A DNA stretch of 36,332 bases, taken from contig NW_014577087.1 of assembly GCF_000485595.1 (NCBI RefSeq), positions 22,511 through 58,842 on the forward strand. Reading direction: 5' to 3'. The DNA is from Priapulus caudatus (Eukaryota; Priapulida; Priapulimorpha; Priapulimorphida; Priapulidae). Both the position numbers and the translations under genes were made by a program. This document shows, one piece after another, positions 17,317 to 28,636 of this stretch (positions are counted from its first letter, which is position 1; every line of letters starts with the position of its first letter). The notes beneath the pieces were generated by a model. The model saw nothing but the letters and a program-made list of their open reading frames with translations. It had not been told where the DNA came from and made no database searches.

Positions 17317-19470
17317 TCGCCGTGGAAACGCCGCGGAGCATTCGACAGTGACGTCACGGTCGTCTTCTGAGAGTGCCGGATGGTGCAGGCGGAGGCTCGC
17401 GTGTTTCTAGAACAGTGTCTGTACGCGTGTATGTAGTAGTAGGTGGGCAGTGGTCAGCACACACTCGATGCGTGTGTAGTGATGGATAGCAGCTGGGAAC
17501 AAGTGTAATGACCAGGCCGTGCCTGTCACTGCTAATTGACACAGACGAGCCAGCGAACATGAATTAATTCACCCTTATTAGTCCACTGCCCGTGTACAGT
17601 TTGTGATGGTGCATAAAGATGTATTTGAATGCCCACTCGTTTATATGTCGCTTATCTCGCGTTTATGTTTTAGTCGTTAGTTTATGCAAAGTTTGGCCTT
17701 CTTTCACTCCGCATCCTCTCTGTTTTAAAAGCACGGCTTCAATGAATTGTACTGTCGTATAGTTTGAACCTGGTCAGAGATCCAAAAGGAGTGGTCCTGT
17801 CCTCGATCAGTTTGCCAAGGTGACTGTGCGTGATGCATGCAGAGTTGATGCCCTGTTAACCGGTAACTCCATGCAATCGTCGTGAGTTTCAGCTCGTCAT
17901 GTGTACTGGTCTCATTTTCTAGCACCACTCATTTGATACTTTCTGCCAAGTCGTCTATACCGGCATTTACTGCTGGTAGTGTTTGACCTAATGTGCCGTG
18001 TTTCCGATTTCTAATGGCAGTGGCCTGGTGTGCATCTCGCTACTCTGTCTACGTTATTAGAGCGAGCTCGTTTGCAGTGCCAGGCAGTATCATTATTGAA
18101 ATCAGAAAGTGACAGGCATCAATTACAACATGCACCATGTCTCTTATCGTAGAATAGACAAATGTAATGGTTTTAATGGTTGAATTATAATATTTTACAC
18201 TTAAATCTGTAGGAATGTGATGATGCTGTTATCCTAGTCTTTGTATACTAGAGTGGGAGAGAGGAAGGGCAACAGACGTGTGTCTTGAATTTCTTATCTT
18301 GTTATCAGGCTGTGACATTTTCTTTGATGTTTAAATGTGGATGATTTCTATGCTGGGGTACCTACTAGTTTTCAATGCTGATGAAATCAATGTGATAACT
18401 AGCAGATCTCGATACATTTTTAAACCAAGTAGCCAGCGTGTTGTACATGGTTTGTAACTTATATAGAGCTGATGGTACAGTTGTTTTCTGTTTGATAAAG
18501 CTGATTAGCAGTAAAATCTTGGTTTCCAGCCAGAGAATGCCCAACCCAATCAAATCACTTCTGTGTATCAGTTTTACTGCACCTCTGGTTTCTTCACTTC
18601 GTTGACGGTGTTACGGCTACTAGTGTGTACTGATTCTTCAGGGGTTTTTGTTGAAATGTATTTACTTGTGACGGTGAATATGTGCAGTACGTTCATTCAC
18701 TTTCTCATACCTCTGTCCCTCTATCCCTCACTAATATGCTACTGTGGGGGTTAAGTAGCTGCATCAACGTCTGGATCCCCAAATTCATCATGAACAACTT
18801 TGCCTCATCAATGTTGAGTGACGGCAGTGTAGCCAGCTGTTTATGTGCTAAAAATAGCATTTGTCACAACTCATGAACTTGAGGATACGTGACGTATTGG
18901 GGTCACCAGTTGAATAGGTGCCGACAGGCTAGAAAACTGAACAGTCAGTGAACGTACTTGCACAAGTGCACCTTCGGATTTCTTCGTGATCAAAAATGTT
19001 GCCAGTCATTTCTAGACAGAGACTTGATACAGCCGTTGAAGTAATATTCTAGTGTTTGCACATTATTTGTAGTGCAGCAGCAGTGAGAAGTATTTTTGCT
19101 CTGTATTGTATAATTTTATTAGTGTGTTACTGTGCAAGTTGGATGTATTTCTTGTTGACATGCAGATCGTTGTCAAAATATTATGTATTTTGAAATGATG
19201 AACATTAAAAGATGAGAAAATACGAATGAGAAGAGAAAAGAAAGAAAGGAAAAGATTGAGAGATTTGAGAATGAAAAGATAAAAAAGATTTGAACAGAAA
19301 AAAAATCTGATTGGCGATGAAAAAAAATATAACAAGCACAGAACGTGACTGTGCAAAACAAAAATCACCCGAGAATGATTTCTACATTTGCAAAGTCCTC
19401 TCCACTCTGTTTGGACACCTTTGTTGTTGTGTGCCGTGAGATTCCCCCCCCCACCCATATTCCACTCCAT
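17317..19470 (+). other. RBM26 3' UTR and downstream flank, end undefined
   Basis: No gene-like frame follows the TGA. I saw no AATAAA in this stretch. ATTAAA at 19204-19209 and a CATAAA near 17612 are the nearest variants. The 3' end cannot be placed from sequence alone. An A/G-rich stretch occupies about 19200-19330. Confidence 0.5.
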
Positions 19471-19729
19471 CTTCACCTGGAGCCGATGACTGGGCAGCTG
19501 TAACGGAAACTAGACGTGTGTGACTCGCACCACCTGCCATCCACTACGAAGCTACGATAGGCGAGCGATGATTTGGAGAAGCGTACCAACAGCAAGTCAG
19601 CATCCAGGAATCCATAGCAGCGACAGCGACTGAAGAGTGGTTCAATTCCAGTAGATGCGTCTGTCTGGACAGCATGTGAAAATAGAGCACTCTGAGGAGG
19701 CACAAGGAGACAGGGTCGTGTGTTGTAAG

Positions 19730-19733
<4 letters not shown>

Positions 19734-19786
<53 letters not shown>
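19734..19786. repeat. (GA)n microsatellite
   Basis: Uninterrupted GA repeat of about 26 units. Confidence 0.97.
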
Positions 19787-19788
<2 letters not shown>

Positions 19789-19799
19789 AGATCAGAGAA

Positions 19800-22400
19800 G
19801 CTTGTCTTCTTTTTGCAAATTTATACTTATCGAGACATTCACTTTTCTATTGTGATTGGCATTTGCTTGCACATTTCAAGTATTACTACTATCTCACAAC
19901 GTACTAGGCTATTTTACAATAGGGTTAATCTTGCTACTATTAATTATCTGCTGTATTTGCAGGTGATGCAGTCTAATCACAGTGGATCTGGTTTTGCTAT
20001 GTATGGTTTCACACAGTAGGTGACATTGCAAACTACATAATGCACAAGGTAAGTTGATTCTAAATACGTCCTTGCGATGGACATATGTATACATTTATCT
20101 GTGTTGCAATTTTCTGTGTTATGAACGTTCTTTCTAGCTTGTGGTTCAAGTAGAAATCGGTTGGACTCGCTATGAAAATTCATTTCGATTTTCAATCTAG
20201 TTTGAATCACTTTGCGAATTGCCTTGCAGGTTAGGTGGTTCTTGCACACATGAACTATATTATGGTTATAAAAACGGTCACATTTTGTTCGGTTACGTGG
20301 TTTATGCAAACGTTTTGTGTTTAATTTCTGTCTCGACTGGAAACCTCTAGAGTTTCTCAAGTTACCTACAGGTAACATCTTGGTCAATCAGGCTTACTTC
20401 CTGCTAATGCTGATACATCTAGGGCTGCAATTTATTACAGAACCATAAAATATTAGGTTTAATAATATAATGTCACGAAGTGACGAATAGGAGGACAAAA
20501 TTATACCCCTCATGTCTCTTCCTATAAACGTGGTTTATTTTTTGAAACTTCCAAAACGACATCCTGGATACTGGACCAACAAATCCCCCCCCCCCCCGCT
20601 CACTCACACAGGCTTGGTTGTTCGCATTCCTTTCGTTTTCCTTTTTTTTATTCTCATCTTTAATCCTCTTTTTCTGCTTCGTCCTTCGTGCTTCGTGCTT
20701 CGTTCGTCTTTTTTCTGCTCTTGCTACCCATTACCATTTTCATCAGTATTAACGATCTTTTTTTCCTTCTGTGGTTTCTCCATCTCTTCTTATCCTTGTC
20801 TTCAATACTTCTTCGTTATCACTAACAAAGAATTGAAGATTTTTGATTTTGAATTTTAAATTTATGTTGACTTTGTTCTCTTTGACGCTATGCGGTTGCT
20901 TTTATCATCAACGCCGTATGCGTATAGTCGACTCGTATCCGTGATGACACGAAGGCATATCGAGCCAGGTTAGGTGAACTTTCGCCACACAATTCCATGC
21001 ATTTTGTAATAAGAGAGTGCTTTAACATGATCCACGCGAGAGTTCGTTATGCGAGTATTCACAACGAATTCGCTGTGGTGTGACTCGGTGTTATAATGAG
21101 GCTGGTTACATATTCAAAGACGAGCGTCTGGTGCGTAAACTGAGAACCACAGTCTAAAGCAGCATAGCCGCGCATCTATTAGCAACCTTATACCAGCTGT
21201 ATGAGATGAATTGCCAGTGTGCGTCTACCTCATCCGTGTGCCTAGACGGGTTGTGAGAGTTGGACAAACGTAAGTGCAATATACTATAGCACGTCAATTA
21301 TCCCGTCGCGCTTAGAGTGCATCCTGAGGTGACTGCAACATCGGGATGCACCTGCATTCATTATATACAAGCCAGTGAAGCCACGCTTAGCAATGAGAGG
21401 GCTGCTATGCGCTGGACAGTGCTGCCATCTATGACCTCCGGCAATAAATCATTGTTGCCCTGTTCAGATGGGTGTACCATTAGATCAGTTTTCATCTCTA
21501 ACCGTGTCTTCGCGTTGGTTTTCTTTCATCTGGTAACAGTTAAGTTGACAGTTTATGATGGTTTTGCCTAAGATTGATCGCATATATCGATCTTAGCCAT
21601 TACATTAATTACAGGATGACCCCTTCCTGACTAATATACTTACGCAAACTTCTATTCTATCCTCGCTAGCGGTTCTTTAAGAGTTTACATGATTGGTTAC
21701 ACTAGAAAGTGCTGTCATAACTCCAACATAAATCACCTGGGATGGTTAATACATGCCTTTGTTTTCGAAATTTCTCTGCTTGACTCCATGTATTGGGCTG
21801 ATTTATGTATAATTGCCTTTTCTCATTAGCAATGTTTTCGCGGCTTATGAGATGCACATAATTATAATTAATAAGGCCTTTACATGCATATTTCATTAAA
21901 TCTAATTCAAAGACAGTTTCTAACTGTCATTACGTGATTGAAGCTATGTGCATTTTAAACAGATTCCTTTCATTGGTAAAGAAAGAGTAGCGTTGTTTAC
22001 TCTGTTATACAATCAATGCTCGTCTATATCGTAGAGTATGTTGCATGCATGCTATGACAGCTTTATCGTATAAAAATTGTGAAAGGATACAGGACACATA
22101 TATTCTGCGGACTGACGTGTAATTGGCTCTATTCATCCTAAATTTGCATGTGCATCGATAATTTATTTAGCTACGCTAAAGTAATTGCCGAAGTTTAATG
22201 ACTAGAGCAGATGCATTTTTATGCAATTTTAATCATTAAGGACCACGTTCATGCGCACGCTGTACAGGCGGGATGCTGTGAGGTGTTTTCTCAGACTGGG
22301 TCATTAATGAACTACCTAATTACCTGCCGAGCTATGAAACAAAACCGGTAGGAGTAACGGTGGCCCGCGAACACACAAAGGTGCATTCACCTCATACTTG
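19800..22400. other. Gene-free AT-rich sequence
   Basis: No frame resembles a known protein. It contains a C-run at 20585-20597, a pyrimidine-rich stretch (about 20600-20830) with CTTCGTGCTTCGT repeats, and otherwise unique sequence. The 84-residue open frame at 21317-21571 has no recognisable motif and I do not call it. Confidence 0.55.
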
Positions 22401-22429
22401 TTTGCCTCTGTGTGCGCATATGTGAGGGC

Positions 22430-22875
22430 ATGTGTTTGCGTGCGTCCGTGCGTGCGTGCATGACTGTATGTATGTGTTATGTGTGTAATCTAACGTTAAC
22501 GTTGTTAGAAGCGTATCGCACGCTCTCGAACGTGCGTGTGTGCAACAAATCGTACATGCGTGTGTGTATGTATACGTGCGTGCGTGTATGTGTATGTGTA
22601 CGTGCGTGCGTGTATCTGTACGTGCGTGCGCGTATGTGTACGTGCGTGCGTGTATGTGTACGTGGGTGCGTGTATGTGTACGTGCGTGCGTGTATGTGTC
22701 CGTGCGTGCGTGCTTGCGTGCATGTGTGTGAAGGTGCGTGCGTGCATGTGTGTGTGTATGTGTGTGTGCGTGCGTGCGTACGTGTGTGTGTGTGTGCGTG
22801 CGTGCGTACGTGTGTGCACGTGTGCGTGCGTGCGTACGTGTGTGTGTGTGTGTGTGTGTAGGTGCGTGCGTGCAT
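22430..22875. repeat. GTGC/GTAT minisatellite
   Basis: About 20-bp units of the form TACGTGCGTGCGTGTATGTG at 22570-22720, grading into (GTGC)n and (GT)n. It resembles the array in intron K-L but without the CTCG word. Long frames on both strands are repeat artefacts. Confidence 0.93.
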
Positions 22876-23077
22876 GCGTCCATGTAGACGTGACTGTCGT
22901 TGCATGTGTGTGCATAAGCGTGTTGCAAGCGTTTGGGCATGTGCGTGCGGCGTGTGTATGCGCGCGTAAGTGTAGCATATGCATAATATACTGTGGTCGA
23001 AATTTCCATGAACATAATCACGTCCTTGTAATATCACAAAACTCTTTCCGTGCGCACGTGCATACCTTTGTGCGAGC

Positions 23078-23135
23078 CTACGTGTGTTTGCGTGCGTGCG
23101 TGCGTGTGTGCGTGCGGGCGGGCGGGTGGTCGGGC
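23078..23135. repeat. (GTGC)n/(GGGC)n microsatellite
   Basis: Short GCGTGCGTGCGTGC run grading into GGGCGGGCGGG. Confidence 0.85.
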
Positions 23136-23285
23136 GTGCGGGCTAGTTATGTTTCTTATGAAGTCTGCGGTAGGTGATGTGGTGTGTAGCACTGTGTACT
23201 GTGTTTGTCCGGGTGGGTAATATAATATAATGGCTCAGGATGTATGTAAGAAATGCTATGATGGTAGGTGTCGAACGAAGGTGAT

Positions 23286-23440
23286 CAGGTGATACGTGGG
23301 CTGGGTGGTGACGGAAGGAGGCGACATGAGGGGATAGGTGGAATGTGAGGTGATGTAGGGCGGTTTGCTGAGAGGATAAGTGGGGTGGGAGATAACAGAG
23401 GGCCCGGCGGTATTGTGAGGTGTGATGGGGTGGGTGGGGT
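23286..23440. repeat. Degenerate minisatellite of about 42 bp, G-rich on + strand
   Basis: GGTGATGTAGGGCGG, GATAAGTGGGGTGGG and GAGGGGATAGGTGG words recur at intervals near 42 bp. On the minus strand the conceptual translation shows HPTYPLSKPPYIT, then HSTYPLMSPPSVT, then QPTYHL, a 14-residue period. It is not called as a gene because there is no start or splice context. Confidence 0.6.
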
Positions 23441-23459
23441 TACAGTTAATTGCAGAGCA

Positions 23460-25130
23460 ATCTTCACCGATCATAGATTATTAGTAAGTTGCGCTAGGCA
23501 CGCGTTTTACAACAAACGACTGTAACCTTACACTACGCTAGAGAGTCTGACTAAACACCTTTTGTCGGTACCCTTTATGTAGCTCCTGCGGTTTCCCTTA
23601 CGTGTACGAGATTGCTAGTTAAACGTTACCGTTCTTTGGCATTCGCGTTAAAAGCGGGAAATTCTAAATCGCGTTGCTGTAGACCGTTTTATAAACGCGC
23701 GCATCAAAAGTAATTGGTAATTTAATACAAGTACGCGGGAATTTTTCCTCTCTACTGTCTATTGTTATTGCAGTAATTTGCAAAAATCTGCTCGCTGCGA
23801 AGGATAAAGTTCCAATGCTTCTGCCTGACTCCGCAAAATAGGCCGCACTTCACGAAATCGCGTCCCAATTATAACTAACCATTTCCTGCGAAATTCTTTT
23901 GGCGAGTTTAGTTGAACAGCGGCGATGCGCTACTATTACATCGCGAATAGAAGCGCTGACGCTGACCGCGTAGCGATGTTTAGCGACTTGAGTTCATGAG
24001 CAGAGCGTTTCCCTCGGTGCCACCAGCACCTCTCTTATATAAGCTCGAGAGCTTTCCGCGCCTAGTGCGATGTGAACGTTGATATATACGAGGAATTCGC
24101 TAGTACGATATTATGACGCGAGCAGCTCGCCTAGAGCGATCGAGAAATGCATGCCTCGCCGCCATGATATATACACGCTGGTTCGAACTCACTCCGGCAT
24201 AGTCAAAATGTGCCTGGCGACTCAATGTCGCTACAAATATACAAAAGCTGCTCCCATGCCGGATAGTGACGTACTTCGTGTGTGTTTATGAGACACATGG
24301 CCTTTGTATTTGATTGGTCTACGAAACGTGTGACATCGTTTCCCACGAGCTCTGCGTACGATCATCGCGGTCGAATTGAACGCGTGAGAAATAGAGACGT
24401 ACACGTTTATGAAGGCAGCCAACACGCGCAGATACCGCATATATATATTCCCCGCGTTACTGGTCCGCATGCGAGCTGCTCTTGATGAATAGCGATATAC
24501 CTGAACAAGAGGTACGAATCGACATAACCGCTGGTAGAATACGAGCTGGTATATAGTCCGCATCGAGTTGCGCATTCATAAATGACTTATAATGGAACCT
24601 CGCGCCCCCTCTTTACAATTCCCACACCCAGAATTGATCAGCAACCATAATGACAATTTTAACTAAATATTTATGCGGTGCATGCATATAGGTATCTTTC
24701 ATCGTCCGCCCTCCCCTACGTGTGGCGCAGGAATGCCTTTATATCGACGACTATAGTAGGTGGTTGCTATGCTCTATAATTTACCTATGGCGTAGATGAG
24801 CATGAACCCGTGTACGCGCACAGAGATGCTTTGTGTTGTTTGCCTGTCGGGAGAGATGCGTCAGACGACACGCGCGCGCGATCCCCCGCTACCACGGCAT
24901 TCACGCTAGCGACACTAGTGTCTGGCGGGCGTGGCAGTGGACCGACACCTGCCGACCGATTAAACACTTTCACCCGTGATAAACGTTCACGGGGATTCGC
25001 ATTATTAGCCAGCGCTGAGTTTGTGACGAGTTCTCAGTGAACGACATGCGTAGACAGCATCTTCCTCTATATCGAGGCTATTCAACCACATGCAGCCATG
25101 CACCCTGCGACGGTTGTGTGAACAACACGT
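23460..25130. other. Gene-free region with one TATA-box-like motif
   Basis: Unique sequence without recognised coding potential. TATATAAG at 24036-24043 resembles a core promoter element, but no gene is evident downstream. Confidence 0.5.
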
Positions 25131-25139
25131 CTCAGTGGC

Positions 25140-25235
25140 TGTTACCCCCGCAACATCACCACCACCACCATCATCATCGTCATCACTATTATCATCATCG
25201 TCGTCGTCGTCGTCGTCATCATCGTCATCATCACC
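25140..25235. repeat. (CAC/CAT/CGT)n trinucleotide repeat
   Basis: CACCACCACCATCATCATCG grading into TCGTCGTCGTCG and CATCATCACC. The frames read poly-His, poly-Ser or, on the minus strand, poly-Asp, and are not evidence of a gene. Confidence 0.95.
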
Positions 25236-25408
25236 ACTGAAACGTATTCGGTGCTTGTGCAACAACGTGTTCCGTTTGTTGAACATACTCCCCCCCCCCA
25301 TCATTACATGCCATACTTTGCTATTCGCTTCACGTCATCCACAAAAGATTCGGGAGCGTTGCTTGTCACACATGCACACAAGCGCACCTGCCATGCACGC
25401 ATCAATAG

Positions 25409-25416
25409 GATGTGTG

Positions 25417-25452
<36 letters not shown>

Positions 25453-25840
25453 TGTGCGTGTATATATGACATATGTACATTATGTGAGTGCGTGCCGTCC
25501 CCGCACCTCTCTCTCGGTCTCTCCCACCGCGCCTGCCCCTGCGCCTCCTCTATCCCTCCCCCCATCTCTCTCCAGCTTTCACCTCGCGTTTCTCTCTGCT
25601 TTCACCCCGCTCTCCCCTGCTTCCTCCCCCGCACGCCCCCCTGCTCCCACCTTATTGATGGACTCTCCCTATTCCGTGCATCCCCTTTAGTCTCTACCCC
25701 TCGCCTACCACTTGCTCTCACGCCTGCTCCCTGCCCCACTCCTCCCTGTTCCCCCACATCGATAGACCCTCTCTATCACCGCGCCTCTCTTGCTCTCTCC
25801 ACCGTTCTTCCCCGCGCCTCCTCTGCTCCCACCCCACCGG
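25409..25840. repeat. (GTGC)n microsatellite followed by pyrimidine-rich low-complexity block
   Basis: GTGC units at 25409-25460. From 25500 the sequence is dominated by CTC, CCC and CCTCTC words with loosely repeated CTGCTCCCACC and CTCTCCCT motifs. The 307-codon open frame across this block mixes poly-Ser, Cys-Val and Pro-rich strings and runs into the foldback element, so it is rejected as a gene. Confidence 0.8.
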
Positions 25841-25944
25841 TAAGCCCGCTTGGCAATGGCTCCGACTGCGCGTATTTCTGCCTCCTGCGATCCTCGGCAT
25901 TGCGCGTTTATTTACAACACACCGCACCTCCTATTTGTACATAT

Positions 25945-26533
25945 CAAGAGTACATAATAGGAGAAGAGTATGACACCGTTTTAACAGCGTTTTGCATAGT
26001 TTTGAACTTGTAAATATTCTATCAATATGTGAATAAATATATTCAAACCTTACCTTGTTTTCGTCTATGATTCTCCCTTAATCATATGACACCACCAATT
26101 TACCTGAAAATCGTATGTGTTCTTCAAAAAAGTTTTTCGAATACGACACGCTTTCAAACAGTTTTCACGAATGGACGCATGTCTTAGGCGAAAGTTCGGC
26201 CAAGGTTGATATGCGGCGGCAGCACCAGGTTGTAACAAAGATACAAGATAAAGACAATAGAACACTATACTCCCGATACAAAGTTTAGTCTAAAACATGC
26301 ATTCATGCGTAAAAACTGTGCGAAACCGTGTCGTATTCAAATAACTTTTTTGAAGAACACATACGATTTTCAGGTAAATCGGTGGTGTCATATGTTTAAG
26401 ATGAGAATCATAGACGAAAAGAAGGTAAAGTTTGAATATATTTATTCACATATTGATAGAATATTTACAAGTTGAAAACTATGCAAAACGCTGTTAAAAC
26501 GGTGTCATACTCTTCTCCTATTATGTACTCTTG
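25945..26533. mobile_element. 589-bp foldback element with 8-bp target duplication
   Basis: Flanked by GTACATAT on both sides (25937-25944 and 26534-26541). Ends are CAAGAGTACATAATAGGAGA and its near-perfect reverse complement. Inverted arms extend about 235-250 bp each (25945 to about 26185; about 26283 to 26533) around a loop of roughly 100 bp. Each arm contains an AATAAATATATTC word. It has no coding capacity; the same short peptide string is read from opposite strands of the two arms. The 8-bp duplication fits hAT, but the ends lack the usual CAGGG, so the superfamily is uncertain. Confidence 0.92.
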
Positions 26534-26559
26534 GTACATATATGTCGGACCACCTCCAC

Positions 26560-26802
26560 ACAGATGCACGCACGTACTCACAAATACACGCATACACGCA
26601 CCCAAACTCATGCATAGGCTCACGCACACGGACACACACACGCGCGCGCGCACACACACGGACCCCCTTCCCCCACACGCACGCACGCGCGCACGCGCGC
26701 ACGCACACGCACACGCACACACACACACACACACGCACGCACACACACGCACGCACGCTCGCACAAACACACACACGCACGCACGCACGCACGCACACAT
26801 TC
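26560..26802. repeat. (CA)n/(CGCA)n compound microsatellite
   Basis: CACACACG, CGCGCGCGCA and ACGCACGC arrays just right of the foldback element. Frames on both strands are artefacts. Confidence 0.95.
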
Positions 26803-26804
26803 AT

Positions 26805-27145
26805 GTATGCCTGCAGCATTGTGTATCCGCCTCGCGCAGATGTTCGCGGCGCATATATAGAGAAACACATATAATACCCGGCGCTTCAGCGTGCAGTTGT
26901 TGTGTCTCTGTATAAGTTGCGCCGTTGCGAATCACGCAAGATTACCGTCAGCACAGTAAACATTTAGATCCCACTTTTGCATTCTAATTGGCGGCAGCTC
27001 GCGGCTGCTTGGCTCGCCGTACGTAGTGTGGAGAGGCACGAGTGGCTACTTCATTAGCATGTAGTGGCAGCCGGCATTCCCCCGTTGGCTCCTTCAGCCG
27101 TAGGTGTGAGATCTCACCTGGTGCTCGCCCGTGTACGCACGTGCG
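26805..27145. other. Short unique spacer, nothing recognised
   Basis: Unique sequence between two microsatellite clusters. No motif was identified beyond a GCATATATAGAG word near 26850. Confidence 0.5.
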
Positions 27146-27600
27146 TATACAGGGAGAATGAGAGAGAGTGAAAGAAAGAGAGTGAGAGAGACAGAGAGGA
27201 GTGGGAAAGAGTGCGCGTCCGTGCGTGCGTGCATACACGTGTGTGTGCGTGCGTGCGTGCGTGCATACACGTGTGTGTGCGTGCGTGCGTGCGTGCATAC
27301 ACGTGTGTGTGTGTGCGTGCGTGCGTGCGTGCATACACATCTGTGTGCGTGCGTGCGTGCGTGCGTACGTACGTACGAGTTCGCGTGCTTGTGTGTACGT
27401 GTGTGACAGCGAGAAAAGGGGAGAGAAAGAGAGAGAGAGGGAGGGAACATAACGACATGTATGGGTGGGTGGCTGAGTTAGTGAGTGAGTGAGTATGCGA
27501 CGGACGGACAGACACACAGACAGACAGACACACAGTTAGACACACAGACGGATAAGCAGATAGACAGTCAAGCAGGCAAACAGACAGGCAGGCAGAGGGA
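27146..27600. repeat. Compound microsatellite cluster: (GA)n, (GTGC)n, (GTGA)n, (ACAG)n
   Basis: GA tract at 27155-27205. Then units of GTGTGTGCGTGCGTGCGTGC + ATACAC repeated four times (27230-27340), GA tract at 27415-27445, GTGA units near 27470-27495 and ACAGAC units at 27505-27590. Confidence 0.95.
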
Positions 27601-27777
27601 GTTCGCGTGACGCGTACGAATGCTCGACTAGAAGTAGCGGCTGCAGAATGCGTGCAAATATTCGCTCTCGATCGATGCATTCATTTATAACTGTTGCTTC
27701 CAACGTCTTGACGGTTACACACGAACGTCACTGTTTGAAACACATCTTTGAGATTGCGCGCGCGTGAATAGAGAGTA

Positions 27778-27955
27778 TGTACGTGTGTGTGTGTGTGTGT
27801 GGCGATGTGTGTGCGTGTGCTGTGTGTGTGTGTGTTTGTGCGTGCGTGCGTACATGCGTGCGTGGCGTACATGCATGCGTGCGTGCGTACATTGCGTGCG
27901 TGTGTGTGTGTTGTGTGTGTGCGTGCGTGTGTGTGTATATGTGTGCGCGCGTGCG
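27778..27955. repeat. (GT)n/(GTGC)n microsatellite
   Basis: GTGTGTGTGTG and GCGTGCGTGCGTACATGC units; spurious frames on both strands. Confidence 0.95.
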
Positions 27956-28299
27956 TGGCATGGGAAATCTGTATTTCCCGGCTTCCGTGAATAGGTTGTG
28001 CGCGGAAAATAATCGCACGTCACATTGATGATGCATTTACTCACCGTTTCACTACTGATTAATGGCTCTGATCTAATCTCTAACTGTAGGTGTCCTGGCG
28101 TGGCTGCATGGTGCATGCTCGTGCTACGGGAATAGACCCATGTATAATGTTAGAATCAGTGGTACTTGAGCTCTAGGGAAGCCGAAGATGTTTGTCTGGT
28201 AAGTTTAATAACTAACGCACTTTGGGACTCTGTCTGATTACCTAAACTCAGCGAAGGTCGTGGACTCGAAAGCTTTTAGAATCATTTCGACATAAAGCC

Positions 28300-28305
28300 G
28301 AGAGA

Positions 28306-28349
<44 letters not shown>

Positions 28350-28385
28350 GGAGAGAGAGATAGGATATATTATATATATATATAG

Positions 28386-28438
<53 letters not shown>

Positions 28439-28469
28439 GCGCGCGCGAAGAGACGAGAGAGCGATAGCG

Positions 28470-28531
<62 letters not shown>

Positions 28532-28594
28532 AAGAAGAGAGAAAGAGAGGCGAGAGAGAGAGGAAGAAACAGAGAGAGAGAGAAGAGAGAGAGA

Positions 28595-28631
<37 letters not shown>

Positions 28632-28636
28632 AGAAA
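28300..28636. repeat. (GA)n microsatellite, 0.33 kb, forming left edge of duplication copy 1
   Basis: Nearly continuous GAGA repeat with a TATATATATA interruption near 28370 and a GCGCGCG interruption near 28440. Poly-Ser/Leu frames on the minus strand are artefacts. The unique duplicated segment starts directly at its right edge. Confidence 0.96.

Noticed and set aside
17348-17359. Palindromic GTGACGTCAC (CRE-like) motif just after the stop codon
   Set aside because: A single site in probable 3' UTR with no promoter context; chance occurrence is likely.
21317-21571. 84-codon open frame in unique sequence
   Set aside because: No recognisable motif, no splice or promoter context, and the length is expected by chance.
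22392-23177. Cys/Val-rich (+) and His/Thr-rich (-) frames of up to 213 codons
   Set aside because: Artefacts of the GTGC/GTAT minisatellite; no motif outside the repeat.
24170-24195. GGTTCGAACTC resembling a tRNA B box
   Set aside because: No matching A box or cloverleaf in the 60 bp upstream, so not called as a tRNA or SINE.
25090-26013. 307-codon open frame on the + strand
   Set aside because: It joins a trinucleotide repeat, a GTGC repeat, a pyrimidine-rich block and the left arm of the foldback element. Its last residues are repeated on the opposite strand in the right arm, showing transposon origin.
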